Below are positions 7,869 through 14,067 of a stretch of 19,284 nt of DNA, piece by piece. Where the stretch lies: positions 1 through 19,284 of the forward strand of contig JBHPCZ010000064.1 of assembly GCA_042573625.1 (NCBI GenBank), written 5' to 3'. Numbering within the stretch: position 1 is the first letter of the stretch; each line of letters starts with the position of its first letter. The notes under the pieces were generated by a model. It saw only the letters and a program-made list of their open reading frames with translations. It did no database searches and had not been told where the DNA came from. The position numbers and the translations under genes are program-made. Source of the stretch: JBHPCZ01 sp042573625 (lineage in GTDB: Bacteria; Desulfobacterota; Desulfobacteria; Desulfobacterales; UBA11574).

Positions 7869-7940
7869 CAAAATCATCCCCGAAAGATTGGATGATTTTG
7901 AAAGGAATCAAGGAGCCAAGGGTTCAAGGGTTCGAGTGGA
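7869..7940 (+). repeat. Hairpin plus four octamer repeats: leader of the kptA-like gene, third copy of the IVP-element leader
   Basis: A perfect 11-bp hairpin (CAAAATCATCC/GGATGATTTTG with a 10-base loop, 7869-7900) is followed by exactly 40 nt of degenerate octamers (consensus GGRTTCAA) ending TTCGAGTGGA, and then the ATG at 7941. Both IVP elements have a hairpin ending in GATGATTTTG, 40 nt of octamers and the start codon at the same distance. The inverted trailer and end hairpin of those elements are not found behind the kptA-like gene. Confidence 0.8.
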
Positions 7941-8663
7941 ATGGCCTATCGAAAATCTCCCCAAATTTTATCCAAATTTCTCTCTTATGTGCTCGGCCGG
8001 AAACCCGACGAATTCGGCCTGGTTTTAGATCCGGACGGGTTTGTCAAAATCAAGGATGTGTTAAAAGCGGTTTGTGAAGAGGACGGCTGGAAGTATGTTC
8101 GAAGATCTTATATCGATGAAATCCTCTTCACCCTGCCGGACCCGCCCTTTGAAATTAAGGACAATCTTATCCGGGCCAAAGATCGTGGCAAGCTTCCGCC
8201 GCACACCTTGGCAAATAATCCACCCAAGCTCCTTTATGTCTGCGTCCGCAGAAAGGCGTATCCCTTTGTTCTGGATAAAGGAATATTCCCAACAGGATAC
8301 CGCCGTGTCATCCTCTCGTCGAGTCGTGGGCAGGCTGAAAGAATGGGAAAGCGATCGGACCCGGAGCCGGTGCTTTTGACCGTACACACTCATAAGTCCA
8401 TTCAGAAAGGGATCGTTTTCTATCAGGCGGGGGATACACTCTATTTCGCCGATTCGATTCATCCGGGCTGTTTTACCGGCCCGCCGCTCCCGAAATATCA
8501 AAAAGAGGCCCAAAAGCCGGTGGTTCGAAAAGAAAGCGCCACTTACACACCCGCAGGCAGTTTCATTCTGGATCTAAAGGATAAGAAGGAACCGAAAGAT
8601 CGGGCAAAGCAAAACAAAAAAAGGGGAAAACAGAAAAGGGTGCGGCCCCCGTGGAGAAGCTGA
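7941..8663 (+). CDS. kptA: KptA/Tpt1-type RNA 2'-phosphotransferase, divergent active site
   Basis: Tpt1/KptA enzymes remove a 2'-phosphate from RNA by transferring it to NAD+. The 240-residue protein has the family architecture: an N-terminal lobe with LSKFLSYVL, DEFGLVLDPDGFVKI and EEDGWKYV, and a C-terminal ADP-ribosyltransferase-like lobe. Key motifs are altered. The usual Arg-His after LSYxL is Gly19-Arg20; the Gly-His-Ser after IRA (R78 kept) is absent; the usual YHGT is YVCV (99-102). The arginine before the DPEPVLL strand (R138) is kept. Residues from about 195 on are a Lys/Arg-rich tail (KKRGKQKRVRPPWRS) that could bind nucleic acid. The frame is intact, so this looks like a divergent subfamily rather than a pseudogene. 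It sits behind an IVP-type leader and upstream of brnTA. Confidence 0.85.
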   Translation: MAYRKSPQILSKFLSYVLGRKPDEFGLVLDPDGFVKIKDVLKAVCEEDGWKYVRRSYIDEILFTLPDPPFEIKDNLIRAKDRGKLPPHTLANNPPKLLYVCVRRKAYPFVLDKGIFPTGYRRVILSSSRGQAERMGKRSDPEPVLLTVHTHKSIQKGIVFYQAGDTLYFADSIHPGCFTGPPLPKYQKEAQKPVVRKESATYTPAGSFILDLKDKKEPKDRAKQNKKRGKQKRVRPPWRS

Positions 8664-8696
8664 GAGTCGATCAGCGGGCAAATTCAAGCTTTCTGA

Positions 8697-8745
8697 GTGA
8701 AAAGTAAACGGTGAAAAGTGAAAGGTTAAAGGTTCAAAGTAAAAG
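8697..8745 (+). repeat. Heptamer tandem repeat, seven units
   Basis: Seven consecutive 7-mers, each starting GT: GTGAAAA, GTAAACG, GTGAAAA, GTGAAAG, GTTAAAG, GTTCAAA, GTAAAAG. The consensus is GTNAAAG. It lies 33 bp after the kptA-like stop. The rest of the interval up to the brnT promoter (8746-8927) shows no gene. Confidence 0.85.
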
Positions 8746-8840
8746 ATCAGCTCCAGCTGTCGGAAAACAGTTCGGAGTCTCTATCTGAAGCCTGCCTGCT
8801 ATGAGCGATTAGGCGGTGTCGTTGAAGAGGAACATTATGC

Positions 8841-8864
8841 AAGTCCATAATCAAGCAAATAACT
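8841..8864 (+). repeat. Left direct repeat flanking the brnTA module
   Basis: A 24-bp stretch starting AAGTCCATAATC matches 9591-9614 at 20 of 24 positions in the same orientation, so the two copies bracket brnTA. Confidence 0.6.
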
Positions 8865-8927
8865 ATATAATCAATGAGTTGGAAATCATTAATTGTTTTG
8901 CCAGTTCATCCGGCATCAAAATTAAAC

Positions 8928-8956
8928 TTGAAATGTATATGACAATAATATACAAT
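8928..8956 (+). promoter_or_regulatory. brnTA promoter, predicted near-leaderless
   Basis: TTGAAA (8928-8933), a 17-base spacer and TACAAT (8951-8956) form a strong sigma-70 promoter. The brnT ATG codons at 8962 and 8965 fall where transcription should begin, which agrees with the lack of any ribosome binding site. Confidence 0.7.
8934..8954. promoter_or_regulatory. Predicted BrnA operator overlapping the brnTA promoter
   Basis: A perfect inverted repeat TGTATAT-N7-ATATACA fills the spacer and enters the -10 box. BrnA antitoxins are DNA-binding proteins, and autorepression of brnTA is established for the Brucella system. Assignment of this palindrome as the operator is an inference from its position. 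Confidence 0.6.
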
Positions 8957-8961
8957 GGTGC

Positions 8962-9264
8962 ATGATGATAAATGAATTTGAGCAATTTGCGGGATTTCAA
9001 TGGGATGAAGGTAACATAGATAAGAATCTGCTCAAACACCAGGTCCAGAACTGGGAATGTGAACAAATTTTCTTTAATGCGCCGTTGATTATTTTAGATG
9101 ATCCAAAACATTCACTTTCGGAAAAAAGATGGGCAGCATTCGGCCAGACCGATGCAGGCAGGCTCCTTACTATCATTTTTACAAAACGAGAAAAATTACT
9201 CAGGGTTATATCTGCAAGAGATATGAACTGGAAGGAAAAGAAGTTTTATGAAAAAAGCGGATAA
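8962..9264 (+). CDS. brnT: BrnT family toxin (type II toxin-antitoxin)
   Basis: BrnT is a RelE-fold ribonuclease toxin that inhibits translation and is neutralised by BrnA. The product has 100 residues, or 99 if the adjacent ATG at 8965 is used. Family hallmarks are FQWDEGNIDKNLLKHQVQNW, EQIFFNAPLIILDDPKH, the GQTDAGRLLTIIFTKR strand pair and RVISARDMNWKEKKFYEK. No ribosome binding site precedes the start, but a promoter ends 5 bases upstream, so a leaderless transcript is likely. The toxin gene comes first and its end overlaps brnA by 17 bp, the usual order and coupling for this family. Direct repeats flank the module, suggesting transfer. Confidence 0.9.
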   Translation: MMINEFEQFAGFQWDEGNIDKNLLKHQVQNWECEQIFFNAPLIILDDPKHSLSEKRWAAFGQTDAGRLLTIIFTKREKLLRVISARDMNWKEKKFYEKSG

Positions 9265-9538
9265 ACGAATTCCGAAGTTCAAAAACGAAGATGAAGAGCG
9301 AGAGTTTTGGGCTACGCATTCTCCCCTTGATTATTTTGACGCCAAAAAGGTAAAGAGAGCTTCATTTCCAAAACTGAAACCGTCCCTCAAATCAATCTCT
9401 ATTCGCTTGCCTGAGGATATGTTAGCGGAACTCAAAATACTCGCAAACAAAAAAGATGTTCCTTATCAGAGCCTGGCAAAAATCTACCTGGCAAGGCAAA
9501 TAGCTTTAGAACGAGGTTTTTTAAATAGTTCTCAATAA
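9248..9538 (+). CDS. brnA: BrnA family antitoxin
   Basis: The 96-residue antitoxin has an N-terminal segment IPKFKNEDEEREFWATHSPLDYFD, which is expected to wrap the toxin. A ribbon-helix-helix-like DNA-binding part follows: SISIRLPEDMLAELKILANKKDVPYQSLAKIYLARQI. It starts inside brnT (17-bp overlap), with AAGGAAAAGAAG about 5 bases before the ATG as ribosome binding site. It should neutralise BrnT and repress the shared promoter, where a fitting palindrome is present. Length and motifs are complete. Confidence 0.9.
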   Translation: MKKADKRIPKFKNEDEEREFWATHSPLDYFDAKKVKRASFPKLKPSLKSISIRLPEDMLAELKILANKKDVPYQSLAKIYLARQIALERGFLNSSQ

Positions 9539-9590
9539 GGAAAAGCTGATTGTTAAGCCATGCCCAACATTGCGCTTGGGGACATAGGGC

Positions 9591-9645
9591 ACGTCCATAA
9601 ACAAGTAAACAACTAATTTTAATCATGTTTTTTACTTATTTATGG
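9591..9645. repeat. Long palindrome and right direct repeat flanking brnTA
   Basis: Two 15-base arms (CCATAAACAAGTAAA at 9595-9609 and TTTACTTATTTATGG at 9631-9645) pair with one mismatch around a 21-base loop. The left arm region is also the right-hand copy of the direct repeat seen at 8841-8864. It could act as a transcript terminator for brnTA or be a palindromic mobile-element end. A short stretch GGGGACATAGGGCACGTCC just before it has a repeat-like look. Confidence 0.65.
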
Positions 9646-9862
9646 GATATCCCGCAAAGCTCAGTTTGTCAAAACCGGCAAAGAACCGGATCAAAAAACG
9701 ATTGCCAGCTACCTAGTGTCTAACCGGAAATGAGGATTTTTGTTTTATATCGCTTATCTGACGTAGCCTTCAGGCGAAGACGGAAAGCATGCGAAAAAAA
9801 TTTGACAACCCGTATTAAAGTTGATACGAACCTTATCCTGTTGTTTGACTGCATCCTTCATC
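9646..9862. other. Intergenic region between brnTA and tRNA-Lys
   Basis: No gene is supported. A stretch starting AGTGTCTAACCGGAAATGAG (9715) resembles the interior of the MITE-like element at 5274, so it may be a fragment of that repeat family. The tRNA promoter lies at its right end. Confidence 0.5.
9802..9830 (+). promoter_or_regulatory. Predicted promoter of tRNA-Lys
   Basis: A perfect TTGACA (9802-9807), a 17-base spacer and TACGAA (9825-9830) preceded by TGA, an extended -10 arrangement. The -10 box itself is weak. It lies 33 bases before the tRNA. Confidence 0.45.
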
Positions 9863-9939
9863 GGGCCGTTAGCTCAACTAGGCAGAGCACCTGACTCTTA
9901 ATCAGTAGGTTGAAGGTTCGATTCCTTCACGGCCCACCA
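9863..9939 (+). tRNA. tRNA-Lys (anticodon CTT)
   Basis: A complete cloverleaf: acceptor arms GGGCCGT and ACGGCCC, D-loop AGCTCAACTAGGCAGAGC, and anticodon stem CCTGA/TCAGT with loop CTCTTAA giving anticodon CTT. The T-arm is GAAGGTTCGATTCCTTC. Discriminator A at 9936 is followed by an encoded CCA (9937-9939). It decodes AAG lysine codons. Confidence 0.97.
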
Positions 9940-9946
9940 AAAAAAC

Positions 9947-9980
9947 AGGGCTGGTTTTCTTGTGAAAACCGGCCCTTTTT
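9947..9980 (+). terminator. Rho-independent terminator of tRNA-Lys
   Basis: A 13-bp stem (AGGGCTGGTTTTC with GAAAACCGGCCCT, one G-U pair) around loop TTGT, followed by T residues. It ends the tRNA transcript before the ribosomal operon promoter. Confidence 0.93.
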
Positions 9981-10027
9981 AATTGAGGCCTAAAATCTGC
10001 AAAAAATCTCAAAAAGATTTTTATTTG

Positions 10028-10056
10028 TTGACACAGCGCTTTTTATGGTGTTAATA
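10028..10056 (+). promoter_or_regulatory. Predicted promoter of the rpsF operon
   Basis: TTGACA at 10028-10033, then a 17-base spacer and TTAATA (10051-10056); shifted by one base, TAATAA preceded by TGT gives an extended -10. The leader to rpsF is about 85 nt and AT-rich. Confidence 0.5.
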
Positions 10057-10148
10057 AGTGCGATTTTAATATATAAAATAAAAATTTCCCACATCTTCTA
10101 ATCCTTGCTCTGGACAAACCAGGGCTTTATTATCCATAAGGAGGTTAA

Positions 10149-10694
10149 ATGCGAAGATACGAAACCATCTTCATTATCGATCCTGATCTTTCTGCTGAAG
10201 AGCGCAACCCTGTTTTTGACAGATTAAACGACCTCATCCCTAAACAAGGTGGATTTCTGGTCGAACAGGACGAATGGGGTTCCAGAAAGCTCGCCTATGA
10301 AATCAAGAAAAAACCTCGAGGTTATTATGTTCGTTTAGATTACTGCGGAACCGGAGCTGTTGTGGATGAAATGGAACGGCTTTTCCGGATTGACGACCGG
10401 ATATTAAAGTACATGACGATTGTGCTGGACAAGGATGTCGACACTGAAAAAGTAAAAGAGGAAATGGCCTCAGCGGAGAGTGAGCAAGAGCCGCCGGATC
10501 AAATCGAACCGGTTCAACATGACGAACCCGATGCTGGCCCTGACGCCCTTGAATCTCCTGAATCTAGCGCAGCTAACCCTGACGCCCTTGAATCTCCTGA
10601 ATCTGACGCAGCTAACCCTGACGCTTTTGAATCTCCTGAATCTGACGCAGTAGAAAGCGATACATCATCAACCGAAAGTGACGAAAAGGAATAG
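10149..10694 (+). CDS. rpsF: 30S ribosomal protein bS6 with repetitive acidic C-terminal tail
   Basis: bS6 binds 16S rRNA as a pair with bS18. The core (residues 1 to about 100) is standard: MRRYETIFIIDPDLS, LAYEIKKKPRGYYVRLDY and FRIDDRILKYMTIVLD. The ATG follows a strong AAGGAGGT. The protein has 181 residues, far longer than the usual 95-135. The extra C-terminus is acidic and contains three 13-residue repeats (consensus PDALESPESDAAN, residues 131-169) encoded by 39-bp tandem repeats. A Glu/Ser-rich end follows. E. coli bS6 is modified by added glutamates at its C-terminus, so an encoded acidic tail may have a comparable effect; that link is an inference. First gene of rpsF-rpsR-DUF2232-rplI-dnaB. 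Confidence 0.96.
   Translation: MRRYETIFIIDPDLSAEERNPVFDRLNDLIPKQGGFLVEQDEWGSRKLAYEIKKKPRGYYVRLDYCGTGAVVDEMERLFRIDDRILKYMTIVLDKDVDTEKVKEEMASAESEQEPPDQIEPVQHDEPDAGPDALESPESSAANPDALESPESDAANPDAFESPESDAVESDTSSTESDEKE
10539..10655 (+). repeat. Three 39-bp in-frame tandem repeats inside rpsF
   Basis: Units at 10539-10577, 10578-10616 and 10617-10655 each begin CCTGACGC and encode 13 residues. Units 1 and 2 differ at only a few positions; unit 3 diverges at its end. The unit length is a multiple of three, so copy number can change without breaking the frame. Confidence 0.95.
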
Positions 10695-10697
10695 AAA

Positions 10698-10985
10698 ATG
10701 GCGAGACATACCTATCCTCAAAGACGAAAAACCGATGGGCCCAGAACCAGAAAAAAAAGAGTATATCATCGCCGTAAAGTTTGCCGTTTCTGTGCAGATA
10801 CCAGTCTTGAAATAAATTACAAAGATGTAAAATCTCTTAAATATTTTATAACAGAACGCGGCAAGATCATACCCAGGCGTATATCCGGAACATGTGCAAA
10901 ACATCAGCGTTCCCTCAATCAGGCTGTCAAGCGTGCCCGAACCATTGCGATTCTGCCTTTCGTGGGCACCATGGAGTATAGCTAA
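10698..10985 (+). CDS. rpsR: 30S ribosomal protein bS18
   Basis: bS18 pairs with bS6 on the small-subunit platform. The 95-residue protein has an N-terminal basic region, a CRFC pair in KVCRFCADTSLEINYKDV, and the diagnostic LKYFITERGKIIPRRISG and CAKHQRSLNQAVKRARTIAILPFV. The cysteines at CRFC and TCAKH suggest the zinc-binding form of bS18. It starts 4 bp after rpsF stops, with AAAGGAATAG overlapping the rpsF end as ribosome binding site, so the two are translationally linked. Confidence 0.97.
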   Translation: MARHTYPQRRKTDGPRTRKKRVYHRRKVCRFCADTSLEINYKDVKSLKYFITERGKIIPRRISGTCAKHQRSLNQAVKRARTIAILPFVGTMEYS

Positions 10986-11014
10986 TTTAAGAATTGCAGG
11001 CTGCCTCAAGGGAG

Positions 11015-11980
11015 ATGATGGTCGTGCCTCAAACCGTCCAAAGGGATATGACCAAGGATATTGTCAGCGGTGTTGCAATCACCACCTTTATTGTTGCAGT
11101 ATCGATGTATATTCCGATCTTAGGGTTTTTCTGTGCCCTCTTCATTCCCTTACCGATTCTTTTTTACCGCTCAAAGCTCGGCAGAACAACCGGCGTAATC
11201 ATTCCTGTTTTTACAGTCATTGCTATGGTTATCATGTTCGGCAGGATAACCATTGACATGTTGATATTTGTTGAACTTCTGTTCATCGGCTTTATGCTGA
11301 GCGAGTTTATAGAACTGAATCTGTCGATTGAAAAGACGGTGCTCTATACATGCGGCACCGTCTTTATGTCCGGCCTTTTGGGCTTGATCTTCTACAGTCA
11401 TTTTTTCAGCACAGGGATATACACCTTAGTATCGGAATATGTAGCAAAAAATCTTGAGCTCACCATAAGCTTATATAAAAACATGGGGATGCCGGAAGAA
11501 AACATTCACATGATTTCAAATTCACTGGATCATATTCAATATGTTCTGGTACGGATCATCCCCGCTCTGTTCATCGTCTCAACCGTGTTTGTGACCTGGG
11601 CAAGCCTGTTGCTTGCAAAACCGATTTTTAGAGCCAAGGCGCTCTTTTACCCTAAATTTGGTCAACTCAACTTGTGGAAGGCACCTGAACCACTGGTGTG
11701 GGGTGTCATCGGATGCGGCCTGTTGCTGATTTTGCCGGTGAACGCCCTTAAAATGATCGGCTTGAACGGCATCCTAGTTTTTTTGACCATCTATTTTTTC
11801 CAGGGCATCGCTATTGTATCGTTCTATTTTGAAAAAAAACGGTTCCCCCGGTTACTCAGGTTTTTTTTATACAGCCTGATTGCCCTGCAGCAGGTGTTAC
11901 TCTTTTTGATTGTCGGTCTCGGTTTTTTTGACATGTGGCTTAATTTAAGGAAATTAGAAGCAGACAAGGATGAAATTTAA
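11015..11980 (+). CDS. DUF2232 (YybS-like) integral membrane protein
   Basis: About 322 residues with roughly eight hydrophobic segments. Examples are ITTFIVAVSMYIPILGFFCA near the N-terminus, VIIPVFTVIAMVIMF, MLIFVELLFIGFML, IIPALFIVSTVFVTW, VIGCGLLLILPV and LIALQQVLLFLIVGLGFF near the end. A DUF2232 membrane protein between rpsR and rplI is a recurring arrangement in deltaproteobacteria; its biochemical role is not known. A GVIGCGLLLILP loop with a preceding W is typical of the C-terminal part of this family. The start is uncertain: ATG codons at 11015 and 11018 and GTG at 11024 all follow AAGGGAG, and GTG 11024 has the best spacing. The end carries the charged tail RKLEADKDEI. Confidence 0.85.
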   Translation: MMVVPQTVQRDMTKDIVSGVAITTFIVAVSMYIPILGFFCALFIPLPILFYRSKLGRTTGVIIPVFTVIAMVIMFGRITIDMLIFVELLFIGFMLSEFIELNLSIEKTVLYTCGTVFMSGLLGLIFYSHFFSTGIYTLVSEYVAKNLELTISLYKNMGMPEENIHMISNSLDHIQYVLVRIIPALFIVSTVFVTWASLLLAKPIFRAKALFYPKFGQLNLWKAPEPLVWGVIGCGLLLILPVNALKMIGLNGILVFLTIYFFQGIAIVSFYFEKKRFPRLLRFFLYSLIALQQVLLFLIVGLGFFDMWLNLRKLEADKDEI

Positions 11981-12046
11981 AAAGGCGAAAAATATACAAT
12001 TGATCATTCTTCAATTTTCATTTATCATTCTCAACTGGAGGTTGTC

Positions 12047-12490
12047 ATGAAAGTCATCTTAACAGAAACCATAGAGTCTCTCGGTATCATCGGCAGCGAG
12101 GTAACCGTAGCGGACGGGTATGCCCGAAACTATCTTTTACCCCAAAACAAGGCCGTCTCGGCCACACCCGCCAACCGAAAAGTGCTGGAACAGCAAAAGG
12201 CCAAATTTGACCTTCAGATCGCCCAAGAGAAGGGGCTTGCTGAGGAAATGGCACAAAAACTTAAAGATGTCGTCTGTTCAATCACCGCAAAAGTGAGTGA
12301 AGAGGACCGGCTTTACGGTTCAGTTTCAGCGCGTGATATTATCGACGCCCTTGCCAAACAAGAAATTCAGGTCGGAAAGAGAATGATTTTACTCAAGGAA
12401 CCGATTAAAAATATAGGTACCTACAAAGTCCCCATTCGGGTCTACAAGGACGTTGAACCTGAAATTACCATTGAAATCTTACCGGAATAA
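12047..12490 (+). CDS. rplI: 50S ribosomal protein bL9
   Basis: bL9 binds 23S rRNA at the base of the L1 stalk and helps reading-frame maintenance. The 147 residues match the normal size. The N-terminal domain has MKVILTETIESLG, GSEVTVADGYARNYLLPQNKA, the typical bL9 signature region. A long connecting helix follows, then the C-terminal domain with ITAKVSEEDRLYGSVSARDI and GTYKVPIRVYKDVEPEITIEIL. A clear TGGAGG precedes the ATG. dnaB starts one base after its stop codon. Confidence 0.97.
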   Translation: MKVILTETIESLGIIGSEVTVADGYARNYLLPQNKAVSATPANRKVLEQQKAKFDLQIAQEKGLAEEMAQKLKDVVCSITAKVSEEDRLYGSVSARDIIDALAKQEIQVGKRMILLKEPIKNIGTYKVPIRVYKDVEPEITIEILPE

Positions 12491-12491
12491 A

Positions 12492-13847
12492 ATGAAAGAT
12501 CCTTCTTTATATCATCTTCCGCCCCATAATCTTGAGGCCGAGGAATCTATACTCAGCGCAATTTTAATCGATAACAGTATATTGCTCGATGTGCTTGAGA
12601 TTCTTTCACCGGAAGATTTCTATAAATCCGCCCATCAGAAAATCTTTCTTTCGATTACCGAACTCTTTACACGAAATGAGCCGACAGACCTGGTTACCCT
12701 TACCAATATTCTCCGTGAAAAAAATCAGCTGGAAGAAATCGGCGGTGCAACATACCTGCCGAGGCTTGTGGACACCGTACCGCTTGCGATCAATGCGCAG
12801 CATTACGCTAAAATCGTCCACGACAAGGCATCCTTGAGACGTCTTATTGAAAAGTCAAATGCCATCACCAAGAGGTGCCTGGAAGATCAGGGGGATGTCG
12901 ACAATGTCATCGACTTTGCTGAAAGTTCCATATTCGAGGTATCTGAACACAAAAACAAACAAGCTTTCCATCCCATCAGCAAAGTAATTGACAGCAACAT
13001 CAAAACCATTGAAGAGCATGAAAAAAACAAAACCCTGGTGACCGGTGTCCCCACCGGCTTTACCAAACTGGACAATCTCACATCCGGGTTCCAGAAGTCT
13101 GATCTGATCATCATTGCCGCTCGCCCCAGTATGGGAAAAACAGCTTTATCCTTAAATATAGCCAGGAACGCGGCCGTGGATGCCAATATTCCCACGGCAA
13201 TTTTCTCTCTTGAAATGTCTAAGGAGCAGCTGTCCATGCGAATGCTCTGCGCCGAAGCAAGAGTCGATTTTTTTACGGTAAGAAGAGGATTCATGAGCCA
13301 AGAAATCTGGATGCGGATCACAGATGCTGCCAGCACCTTTTTTAGTGCACCCATTTACATCGATGATTCACCCGATATTTCCGCCTTGTCAATCAGGGCA
13401 AAGGCGCGCCGGCTGAAGAGGGATAAAGGCCTGGGTCTGATTATTATCGATTACCTTCAACTCATGAGGGGGCACGCCGCTGCGGAACGGAGAGACTTAG
13501 AGATTTCGGATATATCCAGATCTATGAAAGCCCTTGCCAAAGAACTCGATGTTCCGGTTGTCGCACTTTCTCAGCTGAACAGAAAGCTGGAGGAGCGAAG
13601 TGACAAACGCCCTCAGCTTTCGGACTTGAGGGAATCGGGAGCCCTTGAACAGGATGCCGACGTGGTTGCATTCATATATAGAGACGAGATGTACAACAAG
13701 GATGAAAACAACCCGAATAAAGGTAAGGCAGAGATCCTCCTTTCCAAACAGAGAAACGGGCCCACAGGCAGGGTGGATTTGACATTCTTATCGGCTTACA
13801 CACGCTTTGAAAATATAGCGTCGGGAGATGATTTGGACAATAGGTAA
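12492..13847 (+). CDS. dnaB: Replicative DNA helicase DnaB
   Basis: DnaB is the hexameric helicase that unwinds DNA at the replication fork. The 451-residue protein has the N-terminal domain opening PPHNLEAEESILSAIL with FYKSAHQKIF. The RecA-like domain has Walker A in AARPSMGKTA (210-218), FSLEMSKEQL, Walker B in LIIIDYLQLM, ALSQLNRKLEER, and DLRESGALEQDADVV, and ends with the arginine-finger region LSKQRNGPTG. The start at 12492 is chosen because it lies one base after the rplI stop (translational coupling) and the alignment begins there; an in-frame TTG at 12453 lies inside rplI. No intein or insertion is present, unlike some dnaB genes. Confidence 0.97.
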   Translation: MKDPSLYHLPPHNLEAEESILSAILIDNSILLDVLEILSPEDFYKSAHQKIFLSITELFTRNEPTDLVTLTNILREKNQLEEIGGATYLPRLVDTVPLAINAQHYAKIVHDKASLRRLIEKSNAITKRCLEDQGDVDNVIDFAESSIFEVSEHKNKQAFHPISKVIDSNIKTIEEHEKNKTLVTGVPTGFTKLDNLTSGFQKSDLIIIAARPSMGKTALSLNIARNAAVDANIPTAIFSLEMSKEQLSMRMLCAEARVDFFTVRRGFMSQEIWMRITDAASTFFSAPIYIDDSPDISALSIRAKARRLKRDKGLGLIIIDYLQLMRGHAAAERRDLEISDISRSMKALAKELDVPVVALSQLNRKLEERSDKRPQLSDLRESGALEQDADVVAFIYRDEMYNKDENNPNKGKAEILLSKQRNGPTGRVDLTFLSAYTRFENIASGDDLDNR

Positions 13848-14067
13848 GAATCAATGTGAAACCTTTGAAAAACACCCCCTGTTGCCCAATTTCTGTGCCT
13901 GCCCCGTAGGTCCGGCAGATCGTACTGGGGTGGTTAAAATTTCCGCCTTCCTTGAACTTGAACCCCGGTTAAATGTTAAATACGGATTTAACTGGGCAGG
14001 CAAAATTGAATATTTTTCAAAGGTCTCAATGTTTCTAAAGTTGGATTACCACGATGTTTAACCCCGT

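Noticed and set aside
7869..7940. CRISPR array or simple low-complexity DNA
   Set aside because: The octamers are contiguous without spacers, so it is not CRISPR. The exact 40-nt spacing and shared hairpin in three places argue against random low complexity.
7941..8663. kptA-like gene as a pseudogene
   Set aside because: The frame is intact over 240 codons, the fold-defining segments are kept and two of the catalytic arginines remain, so a divergent functional protein is more likely than decay.
8863..9066. Minus-strand 67-codon hydrophobic frame across the brnT promoter
   Set aside because: It is antisense to brnT, lies over its promoter and operator, and has no ribosome binding site; judged a shadow of AT-rich DNA.
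9653..9740. Short peptide-like stretch (AQFVKTGKEPDQKTIASYLV) that might be the tail of a lost gene
   Set aside because: Too short, no start or recognisable family, and it runs into a repeat fragment.
13828..14061. A 77-codon frame between dnaB and hflX
   Set aside because: It overlaps the dnaB end, the GGGAG before its ATG is too close to serve as a ribosome binding site, and no family is recognisable. The last 40 residues look protein-like, so it is held as a weak possibility only.
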